Origin: Methanofollis fontis
GTDB taxonomy: Archaea; Halobacteriota; Methanomicrobia; Methanomicrobiales; Methanofollaceae
DNA: 64,000 nucleotides
Direction: 5' to 3'
Assembly: GCF_004297185.1 (NCBI RefSeq)
Contig: NZ_PGCL01000001.1
Location: 434,001-498,000, forward strand
This document shows, one piece after another, positions 34,665 through 43,069 of the stretch (its first letter is position 1; the number at the start of each line of letters is the position of its first letter). The translations under genes and the position numbers were made by a program. A model generated the notes under the pieces. It worked only from the letters and a program-made list of their open reading frames with translations, had not been told where the DNA came from and did not search any database.

Positions 34665-35999
34665 CTACACCCGCATCCTGACGGTGTCCTGGCCCGAGAA
34701 CGGCGTGCCGTCGTTCATCAGGCCGCTGAGCGTCATGGTGACGTCCTCGAACCGGTCATCGGGCCTGCAATTCACCGTCACGTCCTCATCTTCCTTCTCC
34801 CGCAGGCCGAACTTTACCATCAGGTCGGCCACGCCGTCCCGGTCGTGATCGCCCACGCAGGAGGGGGCGCCGGTGAGCACCGGGAAGGTTCCGTGGGTGC
34901 AGTCGAGAGAGCAGGAGGCGACGTCGATCTCTGCCGGGTCATAGCCGGCTGGCAGTTCGATGTACGCCGTGACAGAGCGTCGGTTGCTCTTGAGGTTCAG
35001 GGTGTCGGGGTCGATGTCGATGGAGGCCGCAATGCAGCCGCCGATCTCGAAGAGGCAGATGTCGGTGCTGCCGGCGCAGCGTTCATAGACGATCCGCCCA
35101 TCCCAGATCGCCGGATTGGTCTCTGCCGCCGCACTCGTGGTCACCCGCACCTCCTCATCCCTGCCGATGTCGTAGAGGTAGATGTCGGGGTTACCGTTGC
35201 GCTCGTCCTCCCAGACGATGAGGTCGCCCCAGATCGCCGGATTGGTCTGATTCGCCGCATTCGAGGTCACCTGCATCTCCTCGCCGGTGCAGATGTCGTA
35301 GAGGTAGATGTCGGCGTCGCCGCTGCGATAGTCCTCCCAGACGATGCGGTCGCCCCAGATCGCCGGATGGTCCTGCTTCGCCGTATTCGAGGTCACCCGG
35401 ATCTCCTCATCCCTGCCGATATCGTAGAGGTAGATGTCGTCGTTGCCGTTGCGCTCGTCCTTCCAGACGATCCGGTCCTCCCAGATCACCGGATACGCCT
35501 GGTCCGCCGAATCGGCGGTCACCCATCGCTCTTCATCCCTGCCGAGATCGTAGAGGACGAGGTCCCAGTTGCCGCCACTCCAGTCCATCCAGACGATGCG
35601 GTCCTCCCGGATCGCCGGATAGGCCTGTGCCGCAGCACTCCAGGTCATCTGTCTCTCCTCTCCCGTGGCGGTATCGTAGAGGTAGATGTCGCGGTTGCCG
35701 TTGCGCTCGTCCGTCCAGACGACCCGGCGCCCCCAGACCGCTGGAAAGTTCTGGCGGTCCGTATCGGTGGTCACCCGCATCTCCTCGCCGCTACAGATGT
35801 CGAAGAGGTAGATGTCGGTGTCGCCGTTGCGACCGTCCTCCCAGACGATCAGGTCGCCCTGGATCGCTGGCCTGGACTGTTCTGCCGGGTCGGTGCAGAT
35901 CATCGTCTCGGTGCCGGTGAGCAGTCCTGCCGCCGGCGCCGCAAGAAAAGCGGCGGCGAATATGAGCGCAACAGTCCCCGGCCATAGATATTTCTTCAT
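34665..35999 (-). CDS. Secreted seven-repeat beta-propeller protein (TolB/WD40-like)
   Basis: A 444-residue exported protein. The signal peptide is PGTVALIFAAAFLAAPAAG. Seven consecutive repeats of about 42 residues follow (about 35-330), each with the pattern PAIWGDRIVWEDERNG, then DIYLYDI and a VTS strand, which would make a seven-bladed propeller. A final domain (about 335-444) contains DIDPDTLNLKSN and a calcium-loop-like DHDRDGVADLM. The start at 35999 is chosen because the signal peptide begins at MKKYLWPG. It is probably a cell-surface binding or adhesion protein. The repeats are similar at DNA level, which allows recombination. Confidence 0.82.
   Translation of the reverse strand: MKKYLWPGTVALIFAAAFLAAPAAGLLTGTETMICTDPAEQSRPAIQGDLIVWEDGRNGDTDIYLFDICSGEEMRVTTDTDRQNFPAVWGRRVVWTDERNGNRDIYLYDTATGEERQMTWSAAAQAYPAIREDRIVWMDWSGGNWDLVLYDLGRDEERWVTADSADQAYPVIWEDRIVWKDERNGNDDIYLYDIGRDEEIRVTSNTAKQDHPAIWGDRIVWEDYRSGDADIYLYDICTGEEMQVTSNAANQTNPAIWGDLIVWEDERNGNPDIYLYDIGRDEEVRVTTSAAAETNPAIWDGRIVYERCAGSTDICLFEIGGCIAASIDIDPDTLNLKSNRRSVTAYIELPAGYDPAEIDVASCSLDCTHGTFPVLTGAPSCVGDHDRDGVADLMVKFGLREKEDEDVTVNCRPDDRFEDVTMTLSGLMNDGTPFSGQDTVRMRV
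35055..35915 (-). repeat. Seven tandem coding repeats, about 126 bp each
   Basis: These encode the propeller blades. Words such as gtagaggtagatgtcg and cagatcgccggat recur at regular distances on the plus strand. Blades four to six are the closest to each other, suggesting recent duplication or gene conversion. Confidence 0.7.
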
Positions 36000-36380
36000 T
36001 CCGTATCTCACCTGCTGAATGTCCCCCACGAGATGGGGAGGGCCGGATATCCTGTGGGGAGTGGCGAGGACCGCGGCTCGCGGGATGGGTGCATGGTTCG
36101 GCCCGGAAAAGATAAAGGTAATGTATGAAAAGGGTACCCGTCATTCGGGCCGGTCGTTGCTGAGAGATACAGAGTATATTCGCTGGATAGTGCATGTGTG
36201 TGGTTTTTTAGCCGGCACTTGCTGCCCCTCCTGTGCGCGAACGGTATGAAAATCTGGCATGCGGCAGGAGGGATATGGTGGCCGTGCGGTGCCGTCGGTG
36301 ACAGGTGTGGCGTCAAAAATGATTTTTCCGGTGATCTCTTAAAAATGGTTTCTGCCGGGTTTGTGCACCCGCCGGTGGGG
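36000..36380. other. 381-bp non-coding stretch
   Basis: The region holds the promoter of the propeller gene and AT-richer sequence between 36110 and 36260. No reading frame with a recognisable product is seen, and no strong repeat was noted. Confidence 0.4.
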
Positions 36381-36523
36381 TCACCCCTCCCTCAGCAGGG
36401 CATAGAGATATTCGTCCATCACGACGCCCGGTTCTCCTGGAACACTCCCGCCTGGAGGCGGCAGATCGGGAAGCGGTCGAAGGCGACCTGGAGGATCGCA
36501 CGCACCGCATCGGTGGCGGTCCG
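36381..36523 (-). pseudogene. Remnant of a GNAT-family acetyltransferase
   Basis: One minus frame reads RTATDAVRAILQVAFDRF and PICRLQAGVFQENRAS, which fits the acetyl-CoA-binding motif A/B region of RimJ/RimL-like GNATs. It stops at 36419. The expected C-terminal piece (GVVMDEYLYALLREG) follows in another frame and ends at 36381. About 15 residues between the two are missing. Upstream no intact N-terminal half is seen. This is a truncated, frame-shifted relic. Confidence 0.5.
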
Positions 36524-36570
36524 GGATAAACCTCTCTGGTGCAGAACCCCGGATCCGTGAATCCCTCCTC

Positions 36571-37098
36571 TCACACCCGCCAGCGGGGCAGCGTCGAGAG
36601 GTACTGCCGCACCATCTCCCTCGCCCGCTCGAGGGGCATATCGAGGTGCCCGGCCATCATCGGGGCATACCGCTCCACCGCCGCATCGAGGGTCAGCTCG
36701 GGCTCGACGAAGGCGCCGTCCCGGTAGCAGTGGGTGCAGTAGTCCTTCGAGGGTGACCCGTCCGCCCCGGTGCCGAACTCCCCGGGCGAGCGCATCGGCA
36801 TCCCGCAGCTCCCGCAGGACGGGACCTCCCGTCCGGCCCACCGCTTCAGGCAGGAGAGTTGTTCGAGAGCGAAACGTTTCGCATTCTCGATCGGGATCTC
36901 GTACATCTCCGCCATGATCGCCCCGCCCTTCTCTGCCATCTCCTCCATGGTGATATCGGGCTCGGTGAAGGCGCCGCCCTGGTAGCAGTAGGTGCAGTAG
37001 TCCTCCGATGGCGATCCGTCCGCTTTGGTGCCGAAATCAGATGGGGATTGCATCGGCATCCCGCAGCTCTGGCATGATTTCATCTCTTTATTGTCCAT
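36571..37098 (-). CDS. Tandem zinc-ribbon protein (putative zinc ribbon domain, duplicated)
   Basis: A 175-residue protein made of two similar halves. Each has CxSCGMPM, a SPSDFGTKADGSPSEDYC-type linker and a CxxCY knuckle followed by GAFTEPDITMEEM and a helical tail. The first unit starts at CQSCGMPMQS and the second at CGSCGMPMRS. This is the PF12674-type zinc ribbon found in many bacterial and archaeal small proteins of unknown role. The start at 37098 is chosen because the upstream extension is basic and unrelated. The duplication is clear from sequence. Confidence 0.8.
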   Translation of the reverse strand: MDNKEMKSCQSCGMPMQSPSDFGTKADGSPSEDYCTYCYQGGAFTEPDITMEEMAEKGGAIMAEMYEIPIENAKRFALEQLSCLKRWAGREVPSCGSCGMPMRSPGEFGTGADGSPSKDYCTHCYRDGAFVEPELTLDAAVERYAPMMAGHLDMPLERAREMVRQYLSTLPRWRV

Positions 37099-37230
37099 AA
37101 ACGCTCTCCCGGGGTCTTTAATCGACCGGCGCCTGACCCCCTTCAGATGGAAGGGAAGGGGCGACAATAAGCGTTTCTGTCCGCCCGACCGGAAGGGGCG
37201 CCTCCTCTGAGGACGTCCACACAGAACCGT

Positions 37231-37240
37231 CAAAAAAAGG
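37231..37240 (-). terminator. T-run terminator of the lipoprotein gene
   Basis: Read on the minus strand, a cccccc stretch is followed by seven T residues about 10 bp after the lipoprotein stop codon. This is the usual simple archaeal termination signal. Confidence 0.5.
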
Positions 37241-37248
37241 GGGGGAAA

Positions 37249-38196
37249 TCAGAGGTCTGCGAGCACCTCATCGAGGAGGGCGTCGTAGGCGGTCGTGAGG
37301 GCATCGACCGATTTCTCGAATGCTCCGGCGACATTGGCGGAGACGGTCCCGGTAGCCTCGAACTCGTCAAACATGGCGGAGGCGGCGCCCTGCATCTGCT
37401 CCTTCTCGTGCATCATCGCCGTGTAGGCGGCGAGTTTTGCCGAATTTTCAGGGCGGTCGAGGTATCCGCTCTCAACGAAGGCATTGCCGGCGGTGTCGAA
37501 ATCCTGCATCTTCTGCCAGAAATCCTCCTTCTCTGCCGTATCGTTGAGGAGCACATACCCGAAGGCCTCCTCGACGCCCTCGAGCAGGTCGCGGTGCATC
37601 GTCAGCAGGGCGAGCGCCGAGCGGGCGTGGTCGTCGTCACCGAACTCGGCCTCGCTGACCCCCTCGAAGTAGGCCTTCGTGAACGGGCCGAAGGCGGAGG
37701 TGAAGACGTCGATCGACTCCTCGAACACCGTCACGTTCTCCGTCCGCACCACGCGGTCCACCTCATATGCGGCGAAGAAATCCCCCGCTGCATCGACGAC
37801 GGCGGCCTTCTTCACCAGGATCGCATCGAAGGCCTCCTTTGTCTCCGCATTCTCGGGGCTGTCCAGGGCGGCCTCCTCGGTGAAACGTGCAGCAAGCACG
37901 TCGAACTCGGCGACCTTCGCCTCGAAATCGCTCTTCTCTTCGGTCGCATTGAGGACCGGATAGGCCAGCGCCTCTTCGATCGCCTCCATCATGGTGGCGT
38001 GCATCGTGCCGAGGGTGATCGCCGGGGTGAGCGTACCGGCGGGTTCTTCCGCCGGTTCGGTGGTCGTCGGTTCAGCGGTCGTCAGTACGGCCGTGGGGGT
38101 GGCGGTCGTCTCTTCGCCGGAGGGGGTGCCGGTGCAGCCTGCCAGCAGCAGGGCGGCGACCAGTGCCAGGGATAATACCAGGTATCGTGAACGCAT
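37249..38196 (-). CDS. Lipoprotein with duplicated helical domain
   Basis: A 315-residue exported protein. The signal peptide ends in LLLAGCTGTPSG, a lipobox with Cys21. A Thr/Pro/Glu-rich linker (about 25-60) is followed by two similar alpha-helical units. Unit one contains MHATMMEAIEEALAYPVLN and EKSDFEAKVAEFDVLAARF; unit two contains MHRDLLEGVEEAFGYVLLN and EKEDFWQKMQDFDTAGNAF. No haem or metal motif is obvious. A TATA-like ataaatcta on the minus strand near 38225 suggests a very short leader. Confidence 0.7.
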   Translation of the reverse strand: MRSRYLVLSLALVAALLLAGCTGTPSGEETTATPTAVLTTAEPTTTEPAEEPAGTLTPAITLGTMHATMMEAIEEALAYPVLNATEEKSDFEAKVAEFDVLAARFTEEAALDSPENAETKEAFDAILVKKAAVVDAAGDFFAAYEVDRVVRTENVTVFEESIDVFTSAFGPFTKAYFEGVSEAEFGDDDHARSALALLTMHRDLLEGVEEAFGYVLLNDTAEKEDFWQKMQDFDTAGNAFVESGYLDRPENSAKLAAYTAMMHEKEQMQGAASAMFDEFEATGTVSANVAGAFEKSVDALTTAYDALLDEVLADL

Positions 38197-38513
38197 CTCT
38201 ACAGCTCCTGTTCCATCGGTAGATTTATGGGAGGTTAATGAGGTTTGATCGACATTCTCTCCTCACCTCCTAAATCTCTTCCGATCTGTCCTTCCAGGGG
38301 TATTGAAGGTGATTTATTCAAATTTTTGTTCAATCACGGAGTAAATCGGGGATCTGTTTTTCCGGCAGACCACAATGCCCTTCCGCCGCCCTCACACGCC
38401 CTCCCCGGCGTGGTACCTGGCGGAAGGTTATTCCTGCACAAAAGTTCACCATTTCTCATTCATCTCTCCGTTCGGGGCGTTCTCTGGTGCCCCGAAGAGA
38501 GGAGGCGTCAGTC
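38197..38513. other. 317-bp divergent intergenic region
   Basis: It holds the promoters of the lipoprotein gene and of the DUF4430/oxidoreductase-like gene. An AT-rich block at 38309-38337 (gtgatt ... aatcac arms of 6 bp) is a possible operator. No gene is seen. Confidence 0.4.
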
Positions 38514-40043
38514 GTGGTCTCAAAACAGGTGGCAGTCATTATCATCATCGGGGCGGTGCTGGTCGCCGCCGGGGTGCTGGCGGCGGTGCATGCGAACGGC
38601 GGGAGCGGGCCCGTCGTGCTCTACGAGGGGGAGGTGACGCTCTCCCCGGGCAGCACGGTGGTCCCGGTCGGGAACTCCGGGCTTGAGTATGTCGTCGGGA
38701 ACGCCACGGTGTATGGGGTGCTGGAGGGGGCGTGCACCGCCGCCGCCCTCCCCTCTGTCATCTCCGACCGGGACTGGAACCCCCGCCTCCACTCGCAGGT
38801 GCTCTGTTCGGTCGGGGAATGGGCGGAATCTGAGGGTGCGGGCTGGAACTGCACCGTGAACGGCGAGGCGGTGCTCCTCGGTTCGGCCGAGGACGGCATC
38901 CTCTCCAGGAGCGTGCGGGACGGCGACAAGGTGCTCTTCTTCTACGCCCCGGACGGCGCCGGCCCGGAGGGGGCGGAGGCGGAGATCCGGATCAGTGTCC
39001 GCCTCGGCGGCAGTTCGGCGCCCGCCCATACAGACTCCCTGCTCGCCCTCTCCGGGGTGACCGAGGCCGTCGTGAACCCCGCGATGTACCAGGAGGCCCT
39101 CCGCTGCCACGGTACCGCCTATATCGGCCCGGACGGGGGGCGGTGGAGCGGCGTCCCGGTCTGGTTCTTCATCGGCGTGGTGGACGGCCGCGAGTCCCCG
39201 CACCACCCGATGCTCAGTTCGAGTCTTGCGGCGAGCGGCTACTCGGTGACCTTCGCCGCCGGGAACGAGAGCCTCTATACCAGCACGAGCGCTGACCTGA
39301 TCAGGAACAACAGGTATATCCTCGCCTCCATGAAGGACGGCGTTTCCCTCCCGGCCTATGCCCTGGTCGGGCCGGGCATGGAGGGGGAGGCCGTCACCGG
39401 CATCACCGCCCTCCGTCTTGTGGACATTGCGCCCCCGACCGCCCCGGAGGTGCGGGTGGTCCGCTATGCCGCCGACGGAACCGCCGTTCTGAATGAGACG
39501 ACGGTGAACACCACCTGGATGGCGGCGCACCTCCCGGTCGCCGGGGACGGCGAGAGCGTCTACCGCTTCCAGGGCCCGACCTTCGACCCCGCCGACCTCT
39601 GGAACCCGGACGAGTCGAAGAACCCGGCCAAGGTCGAGGACGCCGTGCGCGGCACCCCGCTCCGCTCCCTCTGCGACCTGGTCGGCGGCGCCGGCCCGGA
39701 GGACCGGATCCGCCTCACCGCATCGGACGGGTATGTGACCGTGCTCTCCTGCAAAAACGTCTATGAGCCACTGCCAGAACAGGGTGAGGCGATCCTCTCC
39801 TGGTGGAGCCGCGACGAAGGAGATGCCCCGGCGTACCGCGACGCCCCGCGGCTCTACTTCCTGGCCCCGGACGGGGTCTTCGGCAACCAGAACATGCGAA
39901 ATACGATCGCCGGGGAGGAATGGGTCTATTACTGGACCGAGGGGGTGCAGTATCCCTCGGCCGCCGGTCTCTCGGTGCGGGGTGTGGTGGAGGTGGCGGT
40001 CCTGCCGCCCGACGCCTTCATCACCCCGCCCGCCGATGGGTGA
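38514..40043 (+). CDS. Membrane-anchored protein with DUF4430-like and molybdopterin-oxidoreductase-like domains
   Basis: A 509-residue protein. Residues 1-27 form an N-terminal anchor (AVIIIIGAVLVAAGVLAAVH). The next part (VTLSPGSTVVPVGNSGLEY, NATVYGVLEGACTAAAL, WNCTVNGEAVL) fits a DUF4430/transcobalamin-like unit. Later segments, such as GVTEAVVNPAMYQEALRCHG and GTPLRSLCDLVGGAGPEDR followed by LTASDGYVTVLSC, resemble the sulfite-oxidase-type molybdopterin-binding fold. Cofactor residues cannot be confirmed. GTG 38514 is preferred over GTG 38487 because ggagg at 38501-38505 precedes it by 8 bases. It probably binds a ligand outside the cell. Confidence 0.6.
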   Translation: MVSKQVAVIIIIGAVLVAAGVLAAVHANGGSGPVVLYEGEVTLSPGSTVVPVGNSGLEYVVGNATVYGVLEGACTAAALPSVISDRDWNPRLHSQVLCSVGEWAESEGAGWNCTVNGEAVLLGSAEDGILSRSVRDGDKVLFFYAPDGAGPEGAEAEIRISVRLGGSSAPAHTDSLLALSGVTEAVVNPAMYQEALRCHGTAYIGPDGGRWSGVPVWFFIGVVDGRESPHHPMLSSSLAASGYSVTFAAGNESLYTSTSADLIRNNRYILASMKDGVSLPAYALVGPGMEGEAVTGITALRLVDIAPPTAPEVRVVRYAADGTAVLNETTVNTTWMAAHLPVAGDGESVYRFQGPTFDPADLWNPDESKNPAKVEDAVRGTPLRSLCDLVGGAGPEDRIRLTASDGYVTVLSCKNVYEPLPEQGEAILSWWSRDEGDAPAYRDAPRLYFLAPDGVFGNQNMRNTIAGEEWVYYWTEGVQYPSAAGLSVRGVVEVAVLPPDAFITPPADG

Positions 40044-40046
40044 TCC

Positions 40047-40271
40047 ATGGACCTGGAATTTCCCCGCTACGAGCACGACCCGGCCCTCGGCGTCACCGAG
40101 ATCGAGTTCGTCGCACGTTTCACCGGCGCCATCCCCTCCCGGCAGGAGATCCTGGCAGAACTTGCCCTGGTCTCAGGGGCGGACCCGGCATCGATCGATC
40201 TCGGCCGCCTCCGCCCCCGCGCCCGCCGCGGGGAGGTGCGGGGCAGCGCCCGCATTACAGAACGACGCTGA
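40047..40271 (+). CDS. Short ribosomal S24e-like protein
   Basis: A 74-residue protein resembling archaeal ribosomal protein S24e. NPLL-RTE-type beginning is seen as DPALGVTEIEFVARFTG, then the signature AIPSRQEILAELALVSGAD and the end GEVRGSARITERR, equal to the usual G-ARIYE. It lacks the C-terminal extension of genuine S24e (about 95-100 residues). The genuine gene normally sits with transcription or tRNA genes. This copy is 3 bp after a secreted protein gene, so it may be a paralogue with a non-ribosomal role. It abuts the convergent LysE gene with no gap. Confidence 0.6.
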   Translation: MDLEFPRYEHDPALGVTEIEFVARFTGAIPSRQEILAELALVSGADPASIDLGRLRPRARRGEVRGSARITERR

Positions 40272-40889
40272 TCAGCCCGCGAAGGCGTACCAGAGGTAGG
40301 AGCCGCCGAAGAGGATCAGGAACACCCCGCAGGCGGCGAGGATGATGCGGTAGAGCCCGGCGGAGAGCACGCTCCGCCCCCGCGCCGTGGCGGCGGCGAC
40401 GAGCCCGAACCACCCGAAGTCGGAGCCCCAGTGCCCGATCATGAAGGCGGTGGCCACGGCCCATCCGGCGGCGCTGGCAGCGAGCAAAAGCCCGCTCCCC
40501 ACCGTCAGCCACCAGAGCCAGAAATAGGGGTTTGCGGCGCTTGTCAGGGCACCGGCGAGCACAGCGCTCCCGGCGGCCTCCCCATCCGCCGCCTCCAGCA
40601 CGGCGCCGCGGCTCTCCCGCAGGGTGAGCACGCCGAAGAGGATCAGGGCCGCACCGCCGAGCACCGCCACCGGCACCGCCAGGGTGTCCGCCGCCCCCGA
40701 GAGTCCGGCCACGATCACCAGGGCGAGTGCCGCCTCCACCATCGCATGCCCAAGGGCGACCCGAGGGCCCGTGGTCCAGCCGCCGGAGAGCGAGCCCCGT
40801 ATCGTCGCTACCAGCGTCGGGCCGGGTGCGAGGGCCCCGGAGAGCCCGATCACAAACCCGATCACCAGTGCGGCCGGAACGCTGTCCAT
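40272..40889 (-). CDS. LysE-family translocator
   Basis: A 205-residue membrane protein with six predicted helices. The N-terminus (IGFVIGLSGALAPGPTLVAT) has the family's glycine/proline motif, and AGALTSAANPYFWLWWLTVG matches the conserved NP signature after helix four. LysE-type proteins export amino acids or related small solutes; archaeal members have unknown substrates. It is monocistronic as far as visible and lies between the S24e-like gene and the end of the ATP synthase operon. Confidence 0.85.
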   Translation of the reverse strand: MDSVPAALVIGFVIGLSGALAPGPTLVATIRGSLSGGWTTGPRVALGHAMVEAALALVIVAGLSGAADTLAVPVAVLGGAALILFGVLTLRESRGAVLEAADGEAAGSAVLAGALTSAANPYFWLWWLTVGSGLLLAASAAGWAVATAFMIGHWGSDFGWFGLVAAATARGRSVLSAGLYRIILAACGVFLILFGGSYLWYAFAG

Positions 40890-40932
40890 CGCTATGAATC
40901 GGTCTCTGGGGTGGAAAAAGGGGCGGGTCGGA

Positions 40933-41043
40933 TCACATGCCGGCGACCAGCACCGCGATCAGCACGATCCCGCCGAGCAGGAGGGCGAGCGCCGCCGCCG
41001 CCTGCGCCAGCAGGTAGAGGCGGGCTAGGTCCTCCCCGCTCAC
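40933..41043 (-). CDS. 36-residue membrane peptide at the end of the ATP synthase operon (AhaG-like, tentative)
   Basis: A GTG-started frame overlaps the atpD stop by 4 bases (GTGA), the same spacing used throughout this operon. The product has a short polar start ([13 protein letters not shown]) and one hydrophobic helix (AAAALALLLGGIVLIAVLVA). Methanosarcina operons end with a small gene, ahaG, in this position; equivalence is based on order and size only. It could be a peripheral or assembly peptide of the membrane sector. It is too short for routine gene callers. Confidence 0.55.
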   Translation of the reverse strand: MSGEDLARLYLLAQAAAALALLLGGIVLIAVLVAGM

Positions 41044-41684
41044 GCCCCCTCCGCCTCCGCCCGGATTGCCTTCGTCCGCTTCCGCCGGTAAAGGTCCTCG
41101 CGCTCCATCTCCTCCAGATACCCCTCGATATAGGCGGCGGTGTCCCGGAGCGAGGGGAGGAGCACATAGGCAAGGGCGTTCGTCCGCCGTCTCGTGGTGG
41201 CGATCTGCTCGGCAAGCCGCACCAGCGCCCCCTCGGCCTCGGCGCACCTCAGGGCGGCCCTGACCGCCTCCTCGCAGCGGCGGCGCCCCTCGTCCAGGTC
41301 GGCGCCGTGTGCGGCCAGCGGGTAGCCGGGTTCCCCTGTGCCCGGTGGCGGGAGGCGGAGCGCCGGCACCGCCGTGCCCATCACCGTCCTGGTGCCCGCC
41401 CCGATCTCCCTGGCGGGCGCCGCACACCCGAGAGCGATATCCAGGCCGCGCTCGCCCATCACCATCCCGGCCCGCAGCAGGGGGGGATAGGCGGCGGCGA
41501 AGGCCTCCTCCATCGCCTGCCGGAGCCGCTCCCGCTCGCCCCGGAGCCGGAAGAACTCCATCACCATGGCGTCGAGTTTCTCCTGGAGGAGTTCGTGCCC
41601 CTTCCCGGCCACGACGATCCGTTTTCTGATCTTCAGGAGCTCGATCCGGGTCGGCCGCGTCCCGGGTATGATCCGGCGGCTCAT
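41040..41684 (-). CDS. atpD: A-type ATP synthase subunit D
   Basis: A 214-residue central-stalk subunit, mostly two long coiled helices: [29 protein letters not shown] near the start and a C-terminal arm ([35 protein letters not shown]). The RRTNALAY motif is the family signature. It rotates with subunit F inside the A3B3 head. The start overlaps the atpB stop by 4 bases. Confidence 0.93.
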   Translation of the reverse strand: MSRRIIPGTRPTRIELLKIRKRIVVAGKGHELLQEKLDAMVMEFFRLRGERERLRQAMEEAFAAAYPPLLRAGMVMGERGLDIALGCAAPAREIGAGTRTVMGTAVPALRLPPPGTGEPGYPLAAHGADLDEGRRRCEEAVRAALRCAEAEGALVRLAEQIATTRRRTNALAYVLLPSLRDTAAYIEGYLEEMEREDLYRRKRTKAIRAEAEGA

Positions 41685-43069
41685 CCGCTCTCCCTCCGGG
41701 CATGGACGGCGATGAGGGCCGGGTCGATCCGCCGCAGCTCCTCGTCCGGGAAGGCCGAGAGCAGGTCCCAGGCCAGGTCCAGCCCGGCGGTGATCCCCCG
41801 TCCGCCCGCCGCCCCCTGCCCGACGAACTCGTTCTCGAAGCGTTCGGCAAACTGCATATAGAGGCGGTCGATCGGTGTCAGCCCCTCCTCCCCGATGACG
41901 GCGATCAGGCTCTCGAGCCGCCTCCCCCTCGCATAGGCGGCATAGAGCTGGTCCGAGACGGCGCCATGGTCCTCCCGCGTCTTCCCGGCCCCGATCCCGC
42001 CGGGCATCAGCCGGGAAAGGCTCGGAAGGACGTCGATCGGTGGATACACGCCCTTCCGGTGGAGGTCTCGGGAGAGCACGATCTGCCCCTCGGTGATGTA
42101 GCCGGTGAGGTCGGGCACCGGATGGGTGATGTCGTCGTCGGGCATGGAGATGATCGGGAGCTGGGTGATCGAGCCCTTCTGCCCCCGGATCCGCCCGGCC
42201 CGCTCGAAGATCGAGGCCAGGTCGGTGTACATGTAGCCCGGATAGCCCCGGCGGGCCGGCACCTCCTCGCGGGCCGCCGAGACCTCCCGCAATGCCTCGC
42301 AGTAGGTGGTGATGTCCTGCAGGATCACCAGCACGTGCATCCCCAGGGAGAAGGCCAGGTATTCGGCCGCCGTCAGGGCGCAGCGGGGGGTGACGATCCG
42401 CTCGATTGCGGGGTCGTCGGCACGGTTGACGAAGAGCACGGCGTGCTCCAGGGCCCCGGTCTCCTCAAACTCCCCCAGGAAAAAGCGCTCCTCCTCGGCG
42501 GTGATCCCCATCGCCCCGAAGACGATCGCAAACTCGTCGTCCTCCCCGAGCACCCGCGCCTGTCTGGCGATCTGGGCGGCGAGACGGCTGTGTGGCAGAC
42601 CGGCCGCCGAAAAGACCGGGAGTTTCTGCCCCCGCACCAGGGTGTTCATCACGTCGATCGCCGAGATCCCGGTCTCGATGCAGTCCTCCGGGTAGAGGCG
42701 GGCCGTCGGGTTGATCGAGGCCCCGGCGATCTCCCGCACCTCCTCCGGGATCACCGCCCCGCCCCTGTCGGCCGGTCGGCCCGCCCCGTCGAAGGTCCGC
42801 CCCAGGATCTCGGGGGAGACCGCCATGCGCAGGGGTTCGCCGGTGAAGCGGACCGCCGTTGCCTCGGTGTCCAGGTCGCCGGTGCCCCCGAAGACCTGGA
42901 TGACGGCCAGGTCCAGCCGGCTCTCGAGCACCTGCCCCAGGCGCCGCTCACCGTCCGGCAGCCGCACCTCCACCACCTCGCCATAGGCGGCGTCGCCGAC
43001 CCCGGAGACGGCCATCAGGGGTCCGGCGATCCGGGTGACCGAGGTGTACTCCCGTTCCGGCGAGGTCAT
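41681..43069 (-). CDS. atpB: A-type ATP synthase subunit B (non-catalytic)
   Basis: A 462-residue regulatory subunit of the head. It begins [19 protein letters not shown] and contains [21 protein letters not shown], the [10 protein letters not shown] segment where the P-loop of subunit A is replaced, and [22 protein letters not shown] Walker A lysine is absent, as expected for a non-catalytic subunit. It alternates with subunit A in the hexamer. Four-base overlaps join it to atpA and atpD. Confidence 0.96.
   Translation of the reverse strand: MTSPEREYTSVTRIAGPLMAVSGVGDAAYGEVVEVRLPDGERRLGQVLESRLDLAVIQVFGGTGDLDTEATAVRFTGEPLRMAVSPEILGRTFDGAGRPADRGGAVIPEEVREIAGASINPTARLYPEDCIETGISAIDVMNTLVRGQKLPVFSAAGLPHSRLAAQIARQARVLGEDDEFAIVFGAMGITAEEERFFLGEFEETGALEHAVLFVNRADDPAIERIVTPRCALTAAEYLAFSLGMHVLVILQDITTYCEALREVSAAREEVPARRGYPGYMYTDLASIFERAGRIRGQKGSITQLPIISMPDDDITHPVPDLTGYITEGQIVLSRDLHRKGVYPPIDVLPSLSRLMPGGIGAGKTREDHGAVSDQLYAAYARGRRLESLIAVIGEEGLTPIDRLYMQFAERFENEFVGQGAAGGRGITAGLDLAWDLLSAFPDEELRRIDPALIAVHARRESG

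Noticed and set aside
34581-35987. A 468-codon open frame on the plus strand with VEVDVGVAVA-like repeats
   Set aside because: It mirrors the propeller gene on the other strand; the repeats come from the blade-coding DNA.
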